A stretch of DNA of 64,000 nt from an uncultured Oscillospiraceae bacterium. Lineage in GTDB: Bacteria > Bacillota > Clostridia > Oscillospirales > Acutalibacteraceae. The position numbers were made by a program, and so were the translations under genes. Location: assembly GCA_900547105.1 (NCBI GenBank), contig URFL01000007.1, forward strand, positions 67,889 to 131,888, written 5' to 3'. Each line of letters begins with the position of its first letter. The stretch's first letter is position 1. This document shows positions 8,408 through 16,431 of this stretch, piece after piece. Under the pieces are notes generated by a model. It was not told the DNA's origin, made no database searches, and worked only from the letters and a program-made list of their open reading frames with translations.

Positions 8408-9252
8408 CGGATTATCGGGCGTTTCATATGACCACCATCGGCGCCTCGCATACAAAAACCGGCACGGTCTGTCAGGACTGGTCAGCCAGCTGTGACCTGC
8501 CGGATCGCCGCCTTGTGGCGGTGTGTGACGGCCACGGCGGCGGAAATTATTTCCGCTCCGACAGGGGCAGCCGTTTTGCCGCCGAAGCGTTTATGGAGTG
8601 TACGAAGAATCCCGATTTGCTGAACGCCCTTTCCGATGCAGCCACACACAAACAACAGGTGTTTCGCATAGAACAACTCATCAAAAGTATCGTTGCCCGT
8701 TGGAACAGGCTGGTCGAGCAGGATATACAGAAAGCCCCCTTTGGCGAGGAAGAGCTAAACGGTGTATCGGAAAAAGCGCGGCGGAGATACGAAGCGGGGC
8801 AGCGCCTGCCGTCCGCATACGGCACGACCCTTATTGGCATCGTTTTGGCGGAGAACTTTTGGCTGGGGCTGCAGATCGGCGACGGAAAATGCGTCGCTGT
8901 GTCGGAAAGCGGAGAGTTTACCCAGCCGATCCCGTGGGATGACGAGTGCTTTTTGAATGTTACCACCTCTTTGTGCGATGAAAATGCTGCCAAGGAATTC
9001 CGCTTTTGCTTCAGCCGCCATCTGCCTGCCGCCGTATTTATCGGCAGCGACGGAATTGACGATTGCTTCGCCGGAGACGAAAAGCTGTATGATTTTTACC
9101 GCTTGGTGTTTCAATCCTTTGCCCAAGCAGGGGAGGAAACGGCCGTTTCGCAACTAAAGGATTATCTGCCGATTCTGTCAAAGCAGGGCAGCGGCGATGA
9201 TATGTCGGTAGGGATTCTGGTGAATACAAACCTTATAGGCCAGCACCCATGA
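8401..9252 (+). CDS. PP2C-family Ser/Thr phosphatase
   Basis: A 283-residue cytosolic phosphatase of the metal-dependent PP2C family that removes phosphate from Ser or Thr. Visible metal-binding motifs are CDGHGGG (D43, G44), SDGIDD (D217) and GDDMS (D266, D267). The N-terminal G-x-x-H-x-K-x-x-x-x-CQD segment is also typical of the PP2C proteins found with TerY-like VWA proteins. The ATG at 8401 overlaps the end of the VWA gene by seven bases, so the two are translationally coupled. Its obvious partner is the kinase at 6366, whose phosphorylations it would reverse. Family assignment is secure; the substrate is unknown. Confidence 0.9.
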   Translation: MVTDYRAFHMTTIGASHTKTGTVCQDWSASCDLPDRRLVAVCDGHGGGNYFRSDRGSRFAAEAFMECTKNPDLLNALSDAATHKQQVFRIEQLIKSIVARWNRLVEQDIQKAPFGEEELNGVSEKARRRYEAGQRLPSAYGTTLIGIVLAENFWLGLQIGDGKCVAVSESGEFTQPIPWDDECFLNVTTSLCDENAAKEFRFCFSRHLPAAVFIGSDGIDDCFAGDEKLYDFYRLVFQSFAQAGEETAVSQLKDYLPILSKQGSGDDMSVGILVNTNLIGQHP

Positions 9253-9280
9253 GTGCAAGGAAAACAGGGCGAGGTGCGAG

Positions 9281-10234
9281 ATGAACGATAACGGCTCCAA
9301 ATTTTATTACTCCCGTCTGACAGACGGCGAGAAAAATGTATATCATCGGATATGCGAAGCGCTGCTTCGCTTTGAACCGGTGTTATCCCTTCATGCCGGT
9401 ATGGGCAAGGCGTTTACCATAGACACCCAAAAGATCATGACCGCGGTGCTGTTTGATAATCCGGTTTTCTTCTATCTCGACCGGCATCGGGTCATCACCA
9501 AGCAAACCCCGATGTACATCCAGCTTGTTTTTCAGTACGACTATACCAAAGAAGAAGCCGAGCAGCTTTGGGCAGAGATCGAAAAAAGGATCGACTTGTT
9601 CGTTAAAAACAGCATAAAGCCGGGGATGAGTCCGCTGGCAAAGCAGCTCAAGGTACATAATTTTCTCTATTCGATCCATACGGCAGAGGAGCCTTATGAT
9701 AAAGATTGCTTCTCGGTGGTCGGCGCGCTGCTCCGCGACCATTGTGTTTGCGAGGGGTTTGCCAAAACCTATAAGCTGCTGTGCGACCGGTTGGGAATAG
9801 CCTCCATCGTGGTGATTGGCGAAGCCTTGCTTCCGAATGGGGGGAGGGAACCTCATTCGTGGAACATTACGCGGATCAACGGTGTCACCGCGCACACCGA
9901 TGCGGCGTGGGATTCCCGCTTTGGCGGAGCATCGTATGATTACTTTAATCTGTGTGACGCGGATATGGCGGCGGATCACGGCTTTGATGCGGAGCTGTAC
10001 CCCCGGTGTGATCCCAACAAAATCAACTATTTCTATAAAAATGGATTGATTGCGCGGGATGAAGAGGATCTGCGAAAAATAATAGCGGACAAGGCGGACG
10101 AGCCGTACTACTCCGTGAAGCTGTTGTTTCCGTTTTCGAAAGAACGCCTTTGTGAGTTTCCGTTTGATATGGGAACGCTGCGGTATAATGCCGCACAGAA
10201 TGTGATCGGCTATATCAAAGCGATAACGGAATAA
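9281..10234 (+). CDS. Transglutaminase-like cysteine protease fold protein
   Basis: A 317-residue protein with a transglutaminase-like core in its middle. The catalytic triad is intact: C157 in HCVCEGFAKTYKLL, H192 in EPHSWNI and D207 in HTDAAWDS. Bacterial members of this fold are peptidases, amidases or cross-linking enzymes, often in peptide or cell-wall processing. No signal peptide is visible, so it is predicted to act in the cytosol. GAGGTGCGAG precedes ATG 9281, 28 bases after the phosphatase. Its inclusion in the series suggests that a protein is cleaved or modified as an output of the phospho-signalling genes. That link is inference. Confidence 0.85.
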   Translation: MNDNGSKFYYSRLTDGEKNVYHRICEALLRFEPVLSLHAGMGKAFTIDTQKIMTAVLFDNPVFFYLDRHRVITKQTPMYIQLVFQYDYTKEEAEQLWAEIEKRIDLFVKNSIKPGMSPLAKQLKVHNFLYSIHTAEEPYDKDCFSVVGALLRDHCVCEGFAKTYKLLCDRLGIASIVVIGEALLPNGGREPHSWNITRINGVTAHTDAAWDSRFGGASYDYFNLCDADMAADHGFDAELYPRCDPNKINYFYKNGLIARDEEDLRKIIADKADEPYYSVKLLFPFSKERLCEFPFDMGTLRYNAAQNVIGYIKAITE

Positions 10235-10249
10235 AGAGGAGGGAAAGCC

Positions 10250-10906
10250 ATGCCCTTTTCGCCAGAGGATTTGAAAAGGATGGAGCAGCTATACGGTATC
10301 ATAGAAGGGCATAAGCTGCATGAATATGCAGCTCCCACCTATAAAGACAGCCCGTATCTGTCAGAAATGGCGCGAATCGCGTTGGCTCCGCGTGCCCACG
10401 ACAGAGAAACGCTGGAAGAACTGATTCCGGCGCTTTGGTACCTTACGCAATCCTATGACCGTATGTGCCGGGCGGGAATGTCTGTAAAATTTTATACCCC
10501 CCAGCTTGCGGCTCATACAGAGCTTATGAAACTCCGGAAATATGATAGCGAGGATATGAAGCGGCTTGAAAACTGCTTTTGTCTGGCGGTCAAGGCAAGA
10601 AATTATTATGAACCGGACGACTGTGCCGATCTTGTCGCAATGGTTTCCGGCAGTCTTTCGGATGACAAAATCCGTGCATGGCTTCTCTCGGCACAGGAAA
10701 GCCGGCGGGGATTCATCCAAAACGATCCCGTTGAGAAAACGGAGGAATACCTTGCGGTCATTGATGAGGTGGAGGAACGGATAGACAACGAGAAAACAGT
10801 GGATGTCTGTTTTGAGTATTGGGCTTTGAAATCTCAGCTTTTACTGGAGCATCACATTGTCTGGCGCTCGCCGTCGGAGTTGAACCCGTGCGTGCTGTTC
10901 GATTAA
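10250..10906 (+). CDS. Helical protein, unknown; last gene of the island operon
   Basis: A 218-residue, mainly alpha-helical protein with no signal peptide, membrane segment or recognised motif. It begins 15 bases after the transglutaminase-like gene behind a strong GAGGAGGG site, and is followed within 20 bases by a strong intrinsic terminator, so it is the last gene of the accessory transcription unit. The composition is rich in Glu, Lys, Arg and Leu. It may be a regulator or structural partner of the upstream enzymes, but nothing visible supports a specific role. Confidence 0.7.
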   Translation: MPFSPEDLKRMEQLYGIIEGHKLHEYAAPTYKDSPYLSEMARIALAPRAHDRETLEELIPALWYLTQSYDRMCRAGMSVKFYTPQLAAHTELMKLRKYDSEDMKRLENCFCLAVKARNYYEPDDCADLVAMVSGSLSDDKIRAWLLSAQESRRGFIQNDPVEKTEEYLAVIDEVEERIDNEKTVDVCFEYWALKSQLLLEHHIVWRSPSELNPCVLFD

Positions 10907-10923
10907 ATCCACCAATGTTTTTG

Positions 10924-10951
10924 GCGTCGGTCACATCGACCGACGCTTTTT
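10924..10951 (+). terminator. Intrinsic terminator of the island operon
   Basis: A perfect 9-bp stem (GCGTCGGTC with GACCGACGC) around a five-base loop is followed by five T residues. It ends the long plus-strand unit that contains the kinase, VWA and phosphatase genes. Confidence 0.9.
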
Positions 10952-10997
10952 GTGTCGTGTCCTTTTCTGGCAATCATTTATTTTTGCCTGAAAGTTG

Positions 10998-11026
10998 TTG
11001 AAACATTTGCTGGGAAATGATACAAT
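10998..11026 (+). promoter_or_regulatory. Sigma-A-type promoter for the lipoprotein gene
   Basis: TTGAAA (10998-11003) and TACAAT (11021-11026) are separated by 17 bases, a near-consensus vegetative promoter about 50 bases upstream of the lipoprotein start. This makes the lipoprotein gene independent of the operon before it. Confidence 0.75.
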
Positions 11027-11076
11027 AAACACGAAACGGTGTGCTTTCGTAAATGTTAAAGGGGATGAGTGGGAAC

Positions 11077-11808
11077 ATGAAAAAATGTGTGCTGCTGCTG
11101 ATGTCGGTCATTCTTGTTTTATGCTTCACCTCCTGTGCGTGGCAAAAGCTGCCTGATACCGTAACCATAGAGGAAAAAGAGTACAAAAGAGCTTTCATCG
11201 GTGAATTATATCCTCTATTTTCGTATTCTTGGGATGACGCTCCCTATACACAGGGTGTGTTGTTTGCCCAAAAGTCGTATTATCCATATCCCCAAGCCGC
11301 TTTTGATTGCTATATTGCCAACAATACAAGCGGCAAATCGAATGTATACTTTGAAAGCACTGCGTTTGACAAGGCGGTTTCCTATTATAAAAACCCGGAT
11401 AATTTCCATTTTTATTGTATGATAGGTAATATGCATGATGAAGATCAGCGAGAAACGTTTGAAATTCAAGATATAGACGCTGCCATGTTTGATCGTCTGA
11501 TGGCGTATTGTGCAGAAAATGCTTATAATCCGTTGACCTCGTACAACAACGAGAACGATTTAAGAAAAGTGCCGATATCCACGGATGGCACGTATATGGA
11601 CGACGAAATACGCTTTTATAAAGAAAGCAACGAGGGGGCTTTCGCCTCTTCCAAAGGCTATATCTTTAAGCTGGTCGATCATCAGCTCTATTTACTGTTT
11701 CATTATAGCTTCAAGGATAAAGAAAATCCTGTTATGTTTATCCGCGATGTTCCGACAGACATCGGCGATTATTTTAAGGTGTTGGCGCAAAAACTTCAAA
11801 ATAAATGA
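11077..11808 (+). CDS. Predicted lipoprotein, unknown function
   Basis: A 243-residue exported protein. MKKCVLLLMSVILVLCFTSC is a typical lipoprotein signal: two Lys, a hydrophobic core and a lipobox-like FTSC with the Cys at residue 20 as the lipid anchor. The mature part is soluble and rich in Tyr, Asp and Asn, and resembles no family I know. ATG 11077 was chosen because it begins the signal peptide; the longer form from 11053 would add eight residues in front of it and is less likely. It has its own promoter and is followed by a strong terminator, so it is a single-gene unit located on the outside of the cytoplasmic membrane. Confidence 0.85.
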   Translation: MKKCVLLLMSVILVLCFTSCAWQKLPDTVTIEEKEYKRAFIGELYPLFSYSWDDAPYTQGVLFAQKSYYPYPQAAFDCYIANNTSGKSNVYFESTAFDKAVSYYKNPDNFHFYCMIGNMHDEDQRETFEIQDIDAAMFDRLMAYCAENAYNPLTSYNNENDLRKVPISTDGTYMDDEIRFYKESNEGAFASSKGYIFKLVDHQLYLLFHYSFKDKENPVMFIRDVPTDIGDYFKVLAQKLQNK

Positions 11809-11900
11809 ATGCTTTCGACATGGATGTGCTATCCGGTGCGAAAACGGACGAATCTTGACAAAATCCCTCTTTAATGATGTTTGAAAAGATTTACTAAGCA

Positions 11901-11931
11901 AAAAAGAGAGGTCATCTGACCTCTCTTTTTT
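11901..11931 (+). terminator. Terminator after the lipoprotein gene
   Basis: A hairpin with AAGAGAGGTCA and its complement, loop of about four bases, and a run of six T residues. The gap from 11809 to 12141 holds only this terminator, the promoter at 11984 and the leader of the next gene. Confidence 0.85.
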
Positions 11932-11983
11932 GCTGCGGTGACATTCATTCTTTTTTCCAAAAAATCAAGTTGCACATCTCTCG

Positions 11984-12012
11984 TTGAAATTTCTACCGGA
12001 ATGGTGTATAAT
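11984..12012 (+). promoter_or_regulatory. Promoter for the DUF3737-like gene
   Basis: TTGAAA (11984-11989) and TATAAT (12007-12012) have a 17-base spacer. The predicted start near 12019 leaves a leader of about 120 bases before the coding region. Confidence 0.8.
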
Positions 12013-12018
12013 AGCACC

Positions 12019-12141
12019 ACGCAGCGGTTATGCCCGACAGGCATAGCGGCATATGGCGGATAAGCATTGGCAAGCCCCGGTGTTTTCCGATATACTGATT
12101 TTATCTAAAACCGAATCCTAGCCAACATCAGGAGTGACGAT
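12019..12141 (+). promoter_or_regulatory. Long, partly structured 5' leader
   Basis: The transcript leader before the DUF3737-like gene is about 120 bases. It holds a clear hairpin (TATGCC at 12029-12034 with GGCATA at 12040-12045) and no obvious intrinsic terminator. I do not recognise a known riboswitch in it. It may stabilise the RNA or control translation; this is not shown by the sequence alone. Confidence 0.35.
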
Positions 12142-13005
12142 ATGAGCAACCAACAAGACATCAATGCCGCGGTCTGTACCGGTGAGCGGGCGCTGTTCGG
12201 CGCGCATGACCTGACCATTCGCGACACCATTTTCGCCGATGGCGAATCGCCGCTGAAGCATAGCCACGATCTGACCATTGTCGGCAGCATGTTCAAATGG
12301 AAATATCCGCTATGGTACAGCTGCAACATTCGGGTGGAACAGTCCACCTGGTTTGAGATGGCGCGCGCCGGGGTGTGGTATACCGACCACATCGCGGTCA
12401 GCGACAGCGCCATCGAAGCTCCCAAGAATTTCCGGCGGTGCCACGATGTGGCGCTTCAACGCGTATCGCTGCCGAACGCCGCCGAAACGCTGTGGCATTG
12501 CGAGGGAGTACAGCTGGATCATGTGACCGCCAAGGGCGATTATTTTGCGATGAACAGCCGCAATATGACAGTGGACAACCTGACGCTGTATGGCAATTAT
12601 TCGTTTGACGGCGTGGAGAATGTGACCATCACCAACTCCAAACTGTTGTCCAAGGACGCGTTTTGGAACAGCGACCATGTCACTGTGCGCGATTCGTTTA
12701 TTTCCGGCGAATATCTCGGGTGGAACGCCAAGAATCTGACCCTCATCAACTGTACCATTGAAAGCTTGCAAGGGCTGTGCTATGTGGACAATCTGGTGAT
12801 GAAGCATTGCCGGTTGCTCAACACGACGCTGGCGTTTGAATATTCCACGGTGGATGCCACCATCGACAGCTGCATCCAAAGTGTGCTGAACCCCACGGCG
12901 GGGCGCATTACGGCGCAGGCGATCGATGAGCTGATTATCGAACCGGACAAGGTGGATCCTTCCAAAACCACCATTGTCTGCACCGCCGACCAAGCCGGAA
13001 AATGA
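12142..13005 (+). CDS. DUF3737-like parallel beta-helix protein
   Basis: A 287-residue cytosolic protein of the DUF3737 type. It is made of repeated short strands with the pattern 'D-L-T-I-x-x-S/T-x-F' (for example HDLTIRDTIF, HDLTIVGSMF, KNLTLINCTI), which fold into a right-handed beta-helix of the kind seen in carbohydrate-active proteins. There is no signal peptide, so it acts inside the cell. The family's enzymatic function is not established. ATG 12142 has AGGAG nine bases upstream. The next gene, a C-S lyase, starts 26 bases downstream and is probably co-transcribed; the link between the two functions is unclear. Confidence 0.85.
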   Translation: MSNQQDINAAVCTGERALFGAHDLTIRDTIFADGESPLKHSHDLTIVGSMFKWKYPLWYSCNIRVEQSTWFEMARAGVWYTDHIAVSDSAIEAPKNFRRCHDVALQRVSLPNAAETLWHCEGVQLDHVTAKGDYFAMNSRNMTVDNLTLYGNYSFDGVENVTITNSKLLSKDAFWNSDHVTVRDSFISGEYLGWNAKNLTLINCTIESLQGLCYVDNLVMKHCRLLNTTLAFEYSTVDATIDSCIQSVLNPTAGRITAQAIDELIIEPDKVDPSKTTIVCTADQAGK

Positions 13006-13031
13006 ACCAGACAGAAAAGGAGAACCGTCCT

Positions 13032-14195
13032 ATGACTTATAATTTTGATACCGTGATCGACCGTCGGCACACCCATTCGCTCAAATGGAATGTCGCCGAG
13101 GGAGAGCTGCCGATGTGGGTGGCGGATATGGATTTTCAAACTGCACCCGAAATTCAAGCGGCACTGCAGCGCCGTGTGCAGCATGGCGTGTTCGGATACA
13201 GCGAGGTGGGCGGCGATTGGTACGATGCGTACATCCGTTGGTGGTCGAACCGTCATGGATACACGATGCAGAAAAACTGGCTGATGTTTTGCACCGGCAT
13301 TGTGCCGGCAATTTCCAGCATTGTGCGCAAGCTGACCACTCCGGCGGAAAAAGTGGTGGTGCAGTCGCCGGTGTACAATATTTTTTACAACAGTATTCTG
13401 AATAACGGTGCCCAGGTGGTGGAGAACCGCTTGCTTTATCGCAACGGCACATATAGCATGGATTTTGACGATCTGGAACTTCGCCTGGCGGACCCGCAAA
13501 CCACGCTGATGATCCTGTGCAATCCGCACAATCCGGTCGGACGCATCTGGACACGGGAAGAGCTGGCGCGTGTTGGCGAGCTGTGCCGCCGGTATCATGT
13601 GACCGTGATCGCGGACGAGATTCATTGTGATCTGACCGATCCGGGGGTCGAGTATGTGCCGTTTGCCTCGGTCAGCGACACCTGCCGCGCGGTGAGCATC
13701 ACCTGCCTGGCACCCACCAAGTCGTTCAATTTGGCGGGCATCCAGACGGCAGCGGTCAGCGTGCCGGATCCGGTTTTGCGGCACAAGGTGTGGCGCGGAC
13801 TGAACACCGACGAAGTGGCGGAGCCCAACGCATTCGCGACCGAAGCGGCAATTGCCGCGTTTAACGAGGGCGCACCGTGGCTGGATGCGCTGCGCGCGTA
13901 TCTGTATCAAAACAAGTGCACCGTTGCGGAGTTTATCCGGCGCGAATTGCCGCAGCTGCGGCTGGTGCCGTCCGAAGCCACCTATCTGCTGTGGATCGAC
14001 ACGACGCTGGTCGGTTTTTCTGGATCGCTGGCGGAGGAGCTGCGTCGGTGCACCGGCTTGTATCTGTCGGACGGTGCGCATTACGGCAGTGGCGGCGAGT
14101 CGTTCCTGCGGATGAACATTGCGTGCCCCCGCAGCGTGCTGATGGAGGGACTGGATCGACTCAAACACGGGATACAGGAGTTGGCTGCCCGCTGA
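13032..14195 (+). CDS. PatB/MalY-type PLP-dependent C-S lyase (aminotransferase fold)
   Basis: A 387-residue pyridoxal-phosphate enzyme of fold type I, close to PatB/MalY cystathionine beta-lyases, which split cystathionine or cysteine conjugates to a thiol, pyruvate and ammonia. Signature features are the N-terminal NFDTVIDRRHTHSLKWN and LPMWVADMDF segments, the NPHNPVGRIW cofactor-binding motif, DEIHCDL and the Schiff-base Lys in APTKSFNLAG. The length is that of the family. I chose ATG 13032, nine bases after AAGGAG (13017-13022); the frame also has ATG at 13002, overlapping the previous stop. Substrate preference, and so whether it works in methionine synthesis, cannot be told. Confidence 0.9.
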   Translation: MTYNFDTVIDRRHTHSLKWNVAEGELPMWVADMDFQTAPEIQAALQRRVQHGVFGYSEVGGDWYDAYIRWWSNRHGYTMQKNWLMFCTGIVPAISSIVRKLTTPAEKVVVQSPVYNIFYNSILNNGAQVVENRLLYRNGTYSMDFDDLELRLADPQTTLMILCNPHNPVGRIWTREELARVGELCRRYHVTVIADEIHCDLTDPGVEYVPFASVSDTCRAVSITCLAPTKSFNLAGIQTAAVSVPDPVLRHKVWRGLNTDEVAEPNAFATEAAIAAFNEGAPWLDALRAYLYQNKCTVAEFIRRELPQLRLVPSEATYLLWIDTTLVGFSGSLAEELRRCTGLYLSDGAHYGSGGESFLRMNIACPRSVLMEGLDRLKHGIQELAAR

Positions 14196-14211
14196 AATTT
14201 CCGGATATACC

Positions 14212-14255
14212 AAGCGCACCGCAGATGCCCCAACGGGGTTCTGCGGTGCGCTTTT
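14212..14255 (+). terminator. Bidirectional terminator between convergent genes
   Basis: A 13-bp stem (AAGCGCACCGCAG with CTGCGGTGCGCTT) flanks a 16-base loop with internal CCCC/GGGG pairing and is followed by T residues; on the other strand it also gives a short T-rich tail. It separates the C-S lyase gene from the convergent histidine kinase gene. Confidence 0.8.
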
Positions 14256-14263
14256 GTCGTTGG

Positions 14264-15532
14264 TTACAGAATCACCTGCAGCACAAACCACTCGTCCACA
14301 ATGGAAAACTGGCAATGACCGTTCAGCTTTTCCGCCACATACCGAATGCTTTGTGTGCCAAAGCCGTGCCCGGCTTCCGCCGTTTGCGGCAGTCCGTCGC
14401 GCAAAGAGGGACGCTGAGCAAAGGTGTTTTTCATAGATAGCAGCATTTTGCTGCCGTTCATATGCATATCCAGCCGAACATGCCGCTGGTCGGGCGGCAG
14501 CGGCGCCACCGCGGTCATGGCATTTTCCAGCGCGTTGGACAAAATCGAGGTCAGATCCACGTCCGAAAACGGCAGCTGGGTGGGAAGCTGGATGGTATAC
14601 TGAAAATCGATCGCTCGCTGGCGCATTTCGCTTTCGTGCGCCGACAAAATCATGTTGACGATCTCGTTTTGGCAGTATTTTTTTCGCGCCGTTGCATCGG
14701 TGGCATCAATGACCTCGCGGATATACGCCTGCGCTTTGTCCAGCTCGCCGTTTTCGATAAAGGCGGACACGCTGAGCAAAAAGTGACGCATATCGTGCCG
14801 CAAAATCGAAACCGCGCGTTCCGATCGCCGAATCGCCTCGATCTCCTTGCCGGATTGCGCCTGCTGCATCTTCATCAACTGGTTGCGCTGCTCCGCCTCA
14901 CATTTTTCTTCGTACTGCCGAAAATAGAGAAACAAAAACAGCAGATAAGCGATGCATAGTATAAAGCCCAAAAACTCCGCCACAACCTCCAATCCAGAAT
15001 ACAGCAGCGAGGTATACACGCCGGTGGTATAATCAAACAGATAATACACAAACGGCATAAGCCCCAATATCAAAATGGCTTTGGTCGATTTTTGCGCCAA
15101 CTGCGCCAGTGCATCCGACACAAACCGAATCAGCAGCACAAACGCGGTCACCGTTACCACAATGCGAGCGCTGTAATACGCCCATTCCAGATGGGTCATA
15201 TCCAGCACCGCCACCCCGACCCAGTTGCTGATTTGGCAGCACAGATAGGCGGTGAGAACCGATAGGGTGGACAACATGATCTTGTACTTATAGTAAAATG
15301 TCAAAAATAGCGTGAGCGGCAGATGCACGATCAGCGGATAGACCTGTTCGGTCACCTGTTCGCCGAACAGCAGGAAGCACAGCACATACACAACCCCCAC
15401 CGCGCCGGAAAACCCCAGCAATGTGAGCACATTGCGTCGGGTCATGCGCACTCCCAGGAAAGCAGCGGAGACGTACACGCCAAACAACAGCGTGGTGGCG
15501 TTGTGCACAAGGCTTAGTATGGTAACCAGCAT
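14264..15532 (-). CDS. AgrC-like sensor histidine kinase (GHKL type)
   Basis: A 422-residue membrane histidine kinase of the AgrC/GHKL (HPK10-like) class. The first 210 residues contain about six membrane segments and little extracellular sequence, as in peptide-sensing AgrC proteins. A helical linker follows, then the phospho-accepting His in ILRHDMRHFL and the ATPase core with N-box-like ILSNALENAM and GHGFGTQSIR. AAGGAG lies seven bases before the start ATG at 15532. It is downstream of, and on the same strand as, the LytTR response regulator at 15551 (18-base gap), so the pair forms one unit. No agrB- or agrD-like gene lies next to it, so the signal is unknown. Confidence 0.92.
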   Translation of the reverse strand: MLVTILSLVHNATTLLFGVYVSAAFLGVRMTRRNVLTLLGFSGAVGVVYVLCFLLFGEQVTEQVYPLIVHLPLTLFLTFYYKYKIMLSTLSVLTAYLCCQISNWVGVAVLDMTHLEWAYYSARIVVTVTAFVLLIRFVSDALAQLAQKSTKAILILGLMPFVYYLFDYTTGVYTSLLYSGLEVVAEFLGFILCIAYLLFLFLYFRQYEEKCEAEQRNQLMKMQQAQSGKEIEAIRRSERAVSILRHDMRHFLLSVSAFIENGELDKAQAYIREVIDATDATARKKYCQNEIVNMILSAHESEMRQRAIDFQYTIQLPTQLPFSDVDLTSILSNALENAMTAVAPLPPDQRHVRLDMHMNGSKMLLSMKNTFAQRPSLRDGLPQTAEAGHGFGTQSIRYVAEKLNGHCQFSIVDEWFVLQVIL

Positions 15533-15550
15533 GAACAGTCTCCTTTCCTG

Positions 15551-16261
15551 TCAATCCCGGAACATCAGCGCAAAATAGGCATCCTTGAACGCTTTGGCGT
15601 AGCCCCGGGCGATGGGGATGCACCGCCCGGATTTGGTGATGATCTCGGCGCTGTTAAAGTGATCCACATTGGGCAAATAGACCAGATAGCTGCGGTGGCA
15701 TTTGAAAAAGCCGTTGCAGTCGGTCAGCTGATCTTCAAAAGAGTGCAACGGCTCGGTCGCCTCCACGCTGCGGCCGGTGCGCAGATAAAAGATCACCCGT
15801 TTGTTTTGCGCTTCGGCATATTCCAGATCATGTATATACAGCTTTTGAAAGCCGAACGAGGTTTTCGCCACAATACTCTGCGGTTCTGCCGCGGCACTGC
15901 GCGCGCAATCGTCCAGCGCCTCTTTGACCTTTTCAAAGCGCACCGGTTTTAATAAATATCCCTGCGCCTTGACATCGTAAGATTCCAGCGCAAACTCTGG
16001 CGACGAGGTGAGGAAAATGATCTTCACTGCGGTATCGCGCTGCCGCAGCTCGCGGGCAGCGTCCATGCCGTTGAGCATCGGCATGATGATATCCAGAAAG
16101 ATCACATCCATGCGTATCTGGGTGGCTTTGCTCAGCAGCTCGTCGCCGTTGCTGAACGCAAAAATCTCGGCGGCGATCCCGCTTTGCTCCGACCAAGCGC
16201 GGATCATTTCCACCGCACTTTGCAAAAACGACGCGTTATCGTCGCAAACCGCAATGCGCAT
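15551..16261 (-). CDS. LytTR-family response regulator (AgrA-like)
   Basis: A 236-residue response regulator: an N-terminal receiver domain with acidic pocket CDDN and phospho-acceptor Asp in FLDIIMPML, the conserved Lys in LLKPVRF, and a C-terminal LytTR DNA-binding domain ending in FFKCHRSYLVYLPNVDHF and IARGYAKAFK. Members bind pairs of nine-base direct repeats with a 21-base period. Such a pair (CATTTCGC at 16333 and 16354) lies just upstream of the adjacent lipoprotein gene. GGAGGTGGC precedes ATG 16261. A promoter for this operon is at 16291-16319. It is the partner of the kinase at 14264. Confidence 0.93.
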   Translation of the reverse strand: MRIAVCDDNASFLQSAVEMIRAWSEQSGIAAEIFAFSNGDELLSKATQIRMDVIFLDIIMPMLNGMDAARELRQRDTAVKIIFLTSSPEFALESYDVKAQGYLLKPVRFEKVKEALDDCARSAAAEPQSIVAKTSFGFQKLYIHDLEYAEAQNKRVIFYLRTGRSVEATEPLHSFEDQLTDCNGFFKCHRSYLVYLPNVDHFNSAEIITKSGRCIPIARGYAKAFKDAYFALMFRD

Positions 16262-16290
16262 ATCGCCACCTCCACTGGTAAGATAAATTC

Positions 16291-16319
16291 ATTGTACTAT
16301 ATCTTGCGGGTGGTTTCAA
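16291..16319 (-). promoter_or_regulatory. Promoter for the response regulator/kinase pair
   Basis: On the minus strand TTGAAA (16319-16314) and TACAAT (16296-16291) are 17 bases apart, 30 bases upstream of the regulator start codon. Confidence 0.75.
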
Positions 16320-16332
16320 TTGGTATATACAG

Positions 16333-16361
16333 CATTTCGCACCTAAAAATCGACATTTCGC
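16333..16361 (+). promoter_or_regulatory. Putative LytTR-regulator binding site (direct repeat)
   Basis: CATTTCGC occurs at 16333-16340 and again at 16354-16361, exactly 21 bases apart, the spacing bound by AgrA-type LytTR regulators. It lies ahead of a weak promoter with a TAGGAT -10 box at 16394-16399, consistent with activation by the neighbouring regulator. Confidence 0.5.
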
Positions 16362-16431
16362 GCTATTTTTCAACTTTTTTCGCGGCGATATGGTAGGATG
16401 ATAGCACCAAAATCAAGGAGGAGTTTTCCCG

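Noticed and set aside
12780..14315. 511-codon minus-strand frame over the C-S lyase gene
   Set aside because: Antisense to a clear PLP enzyme and no motif.
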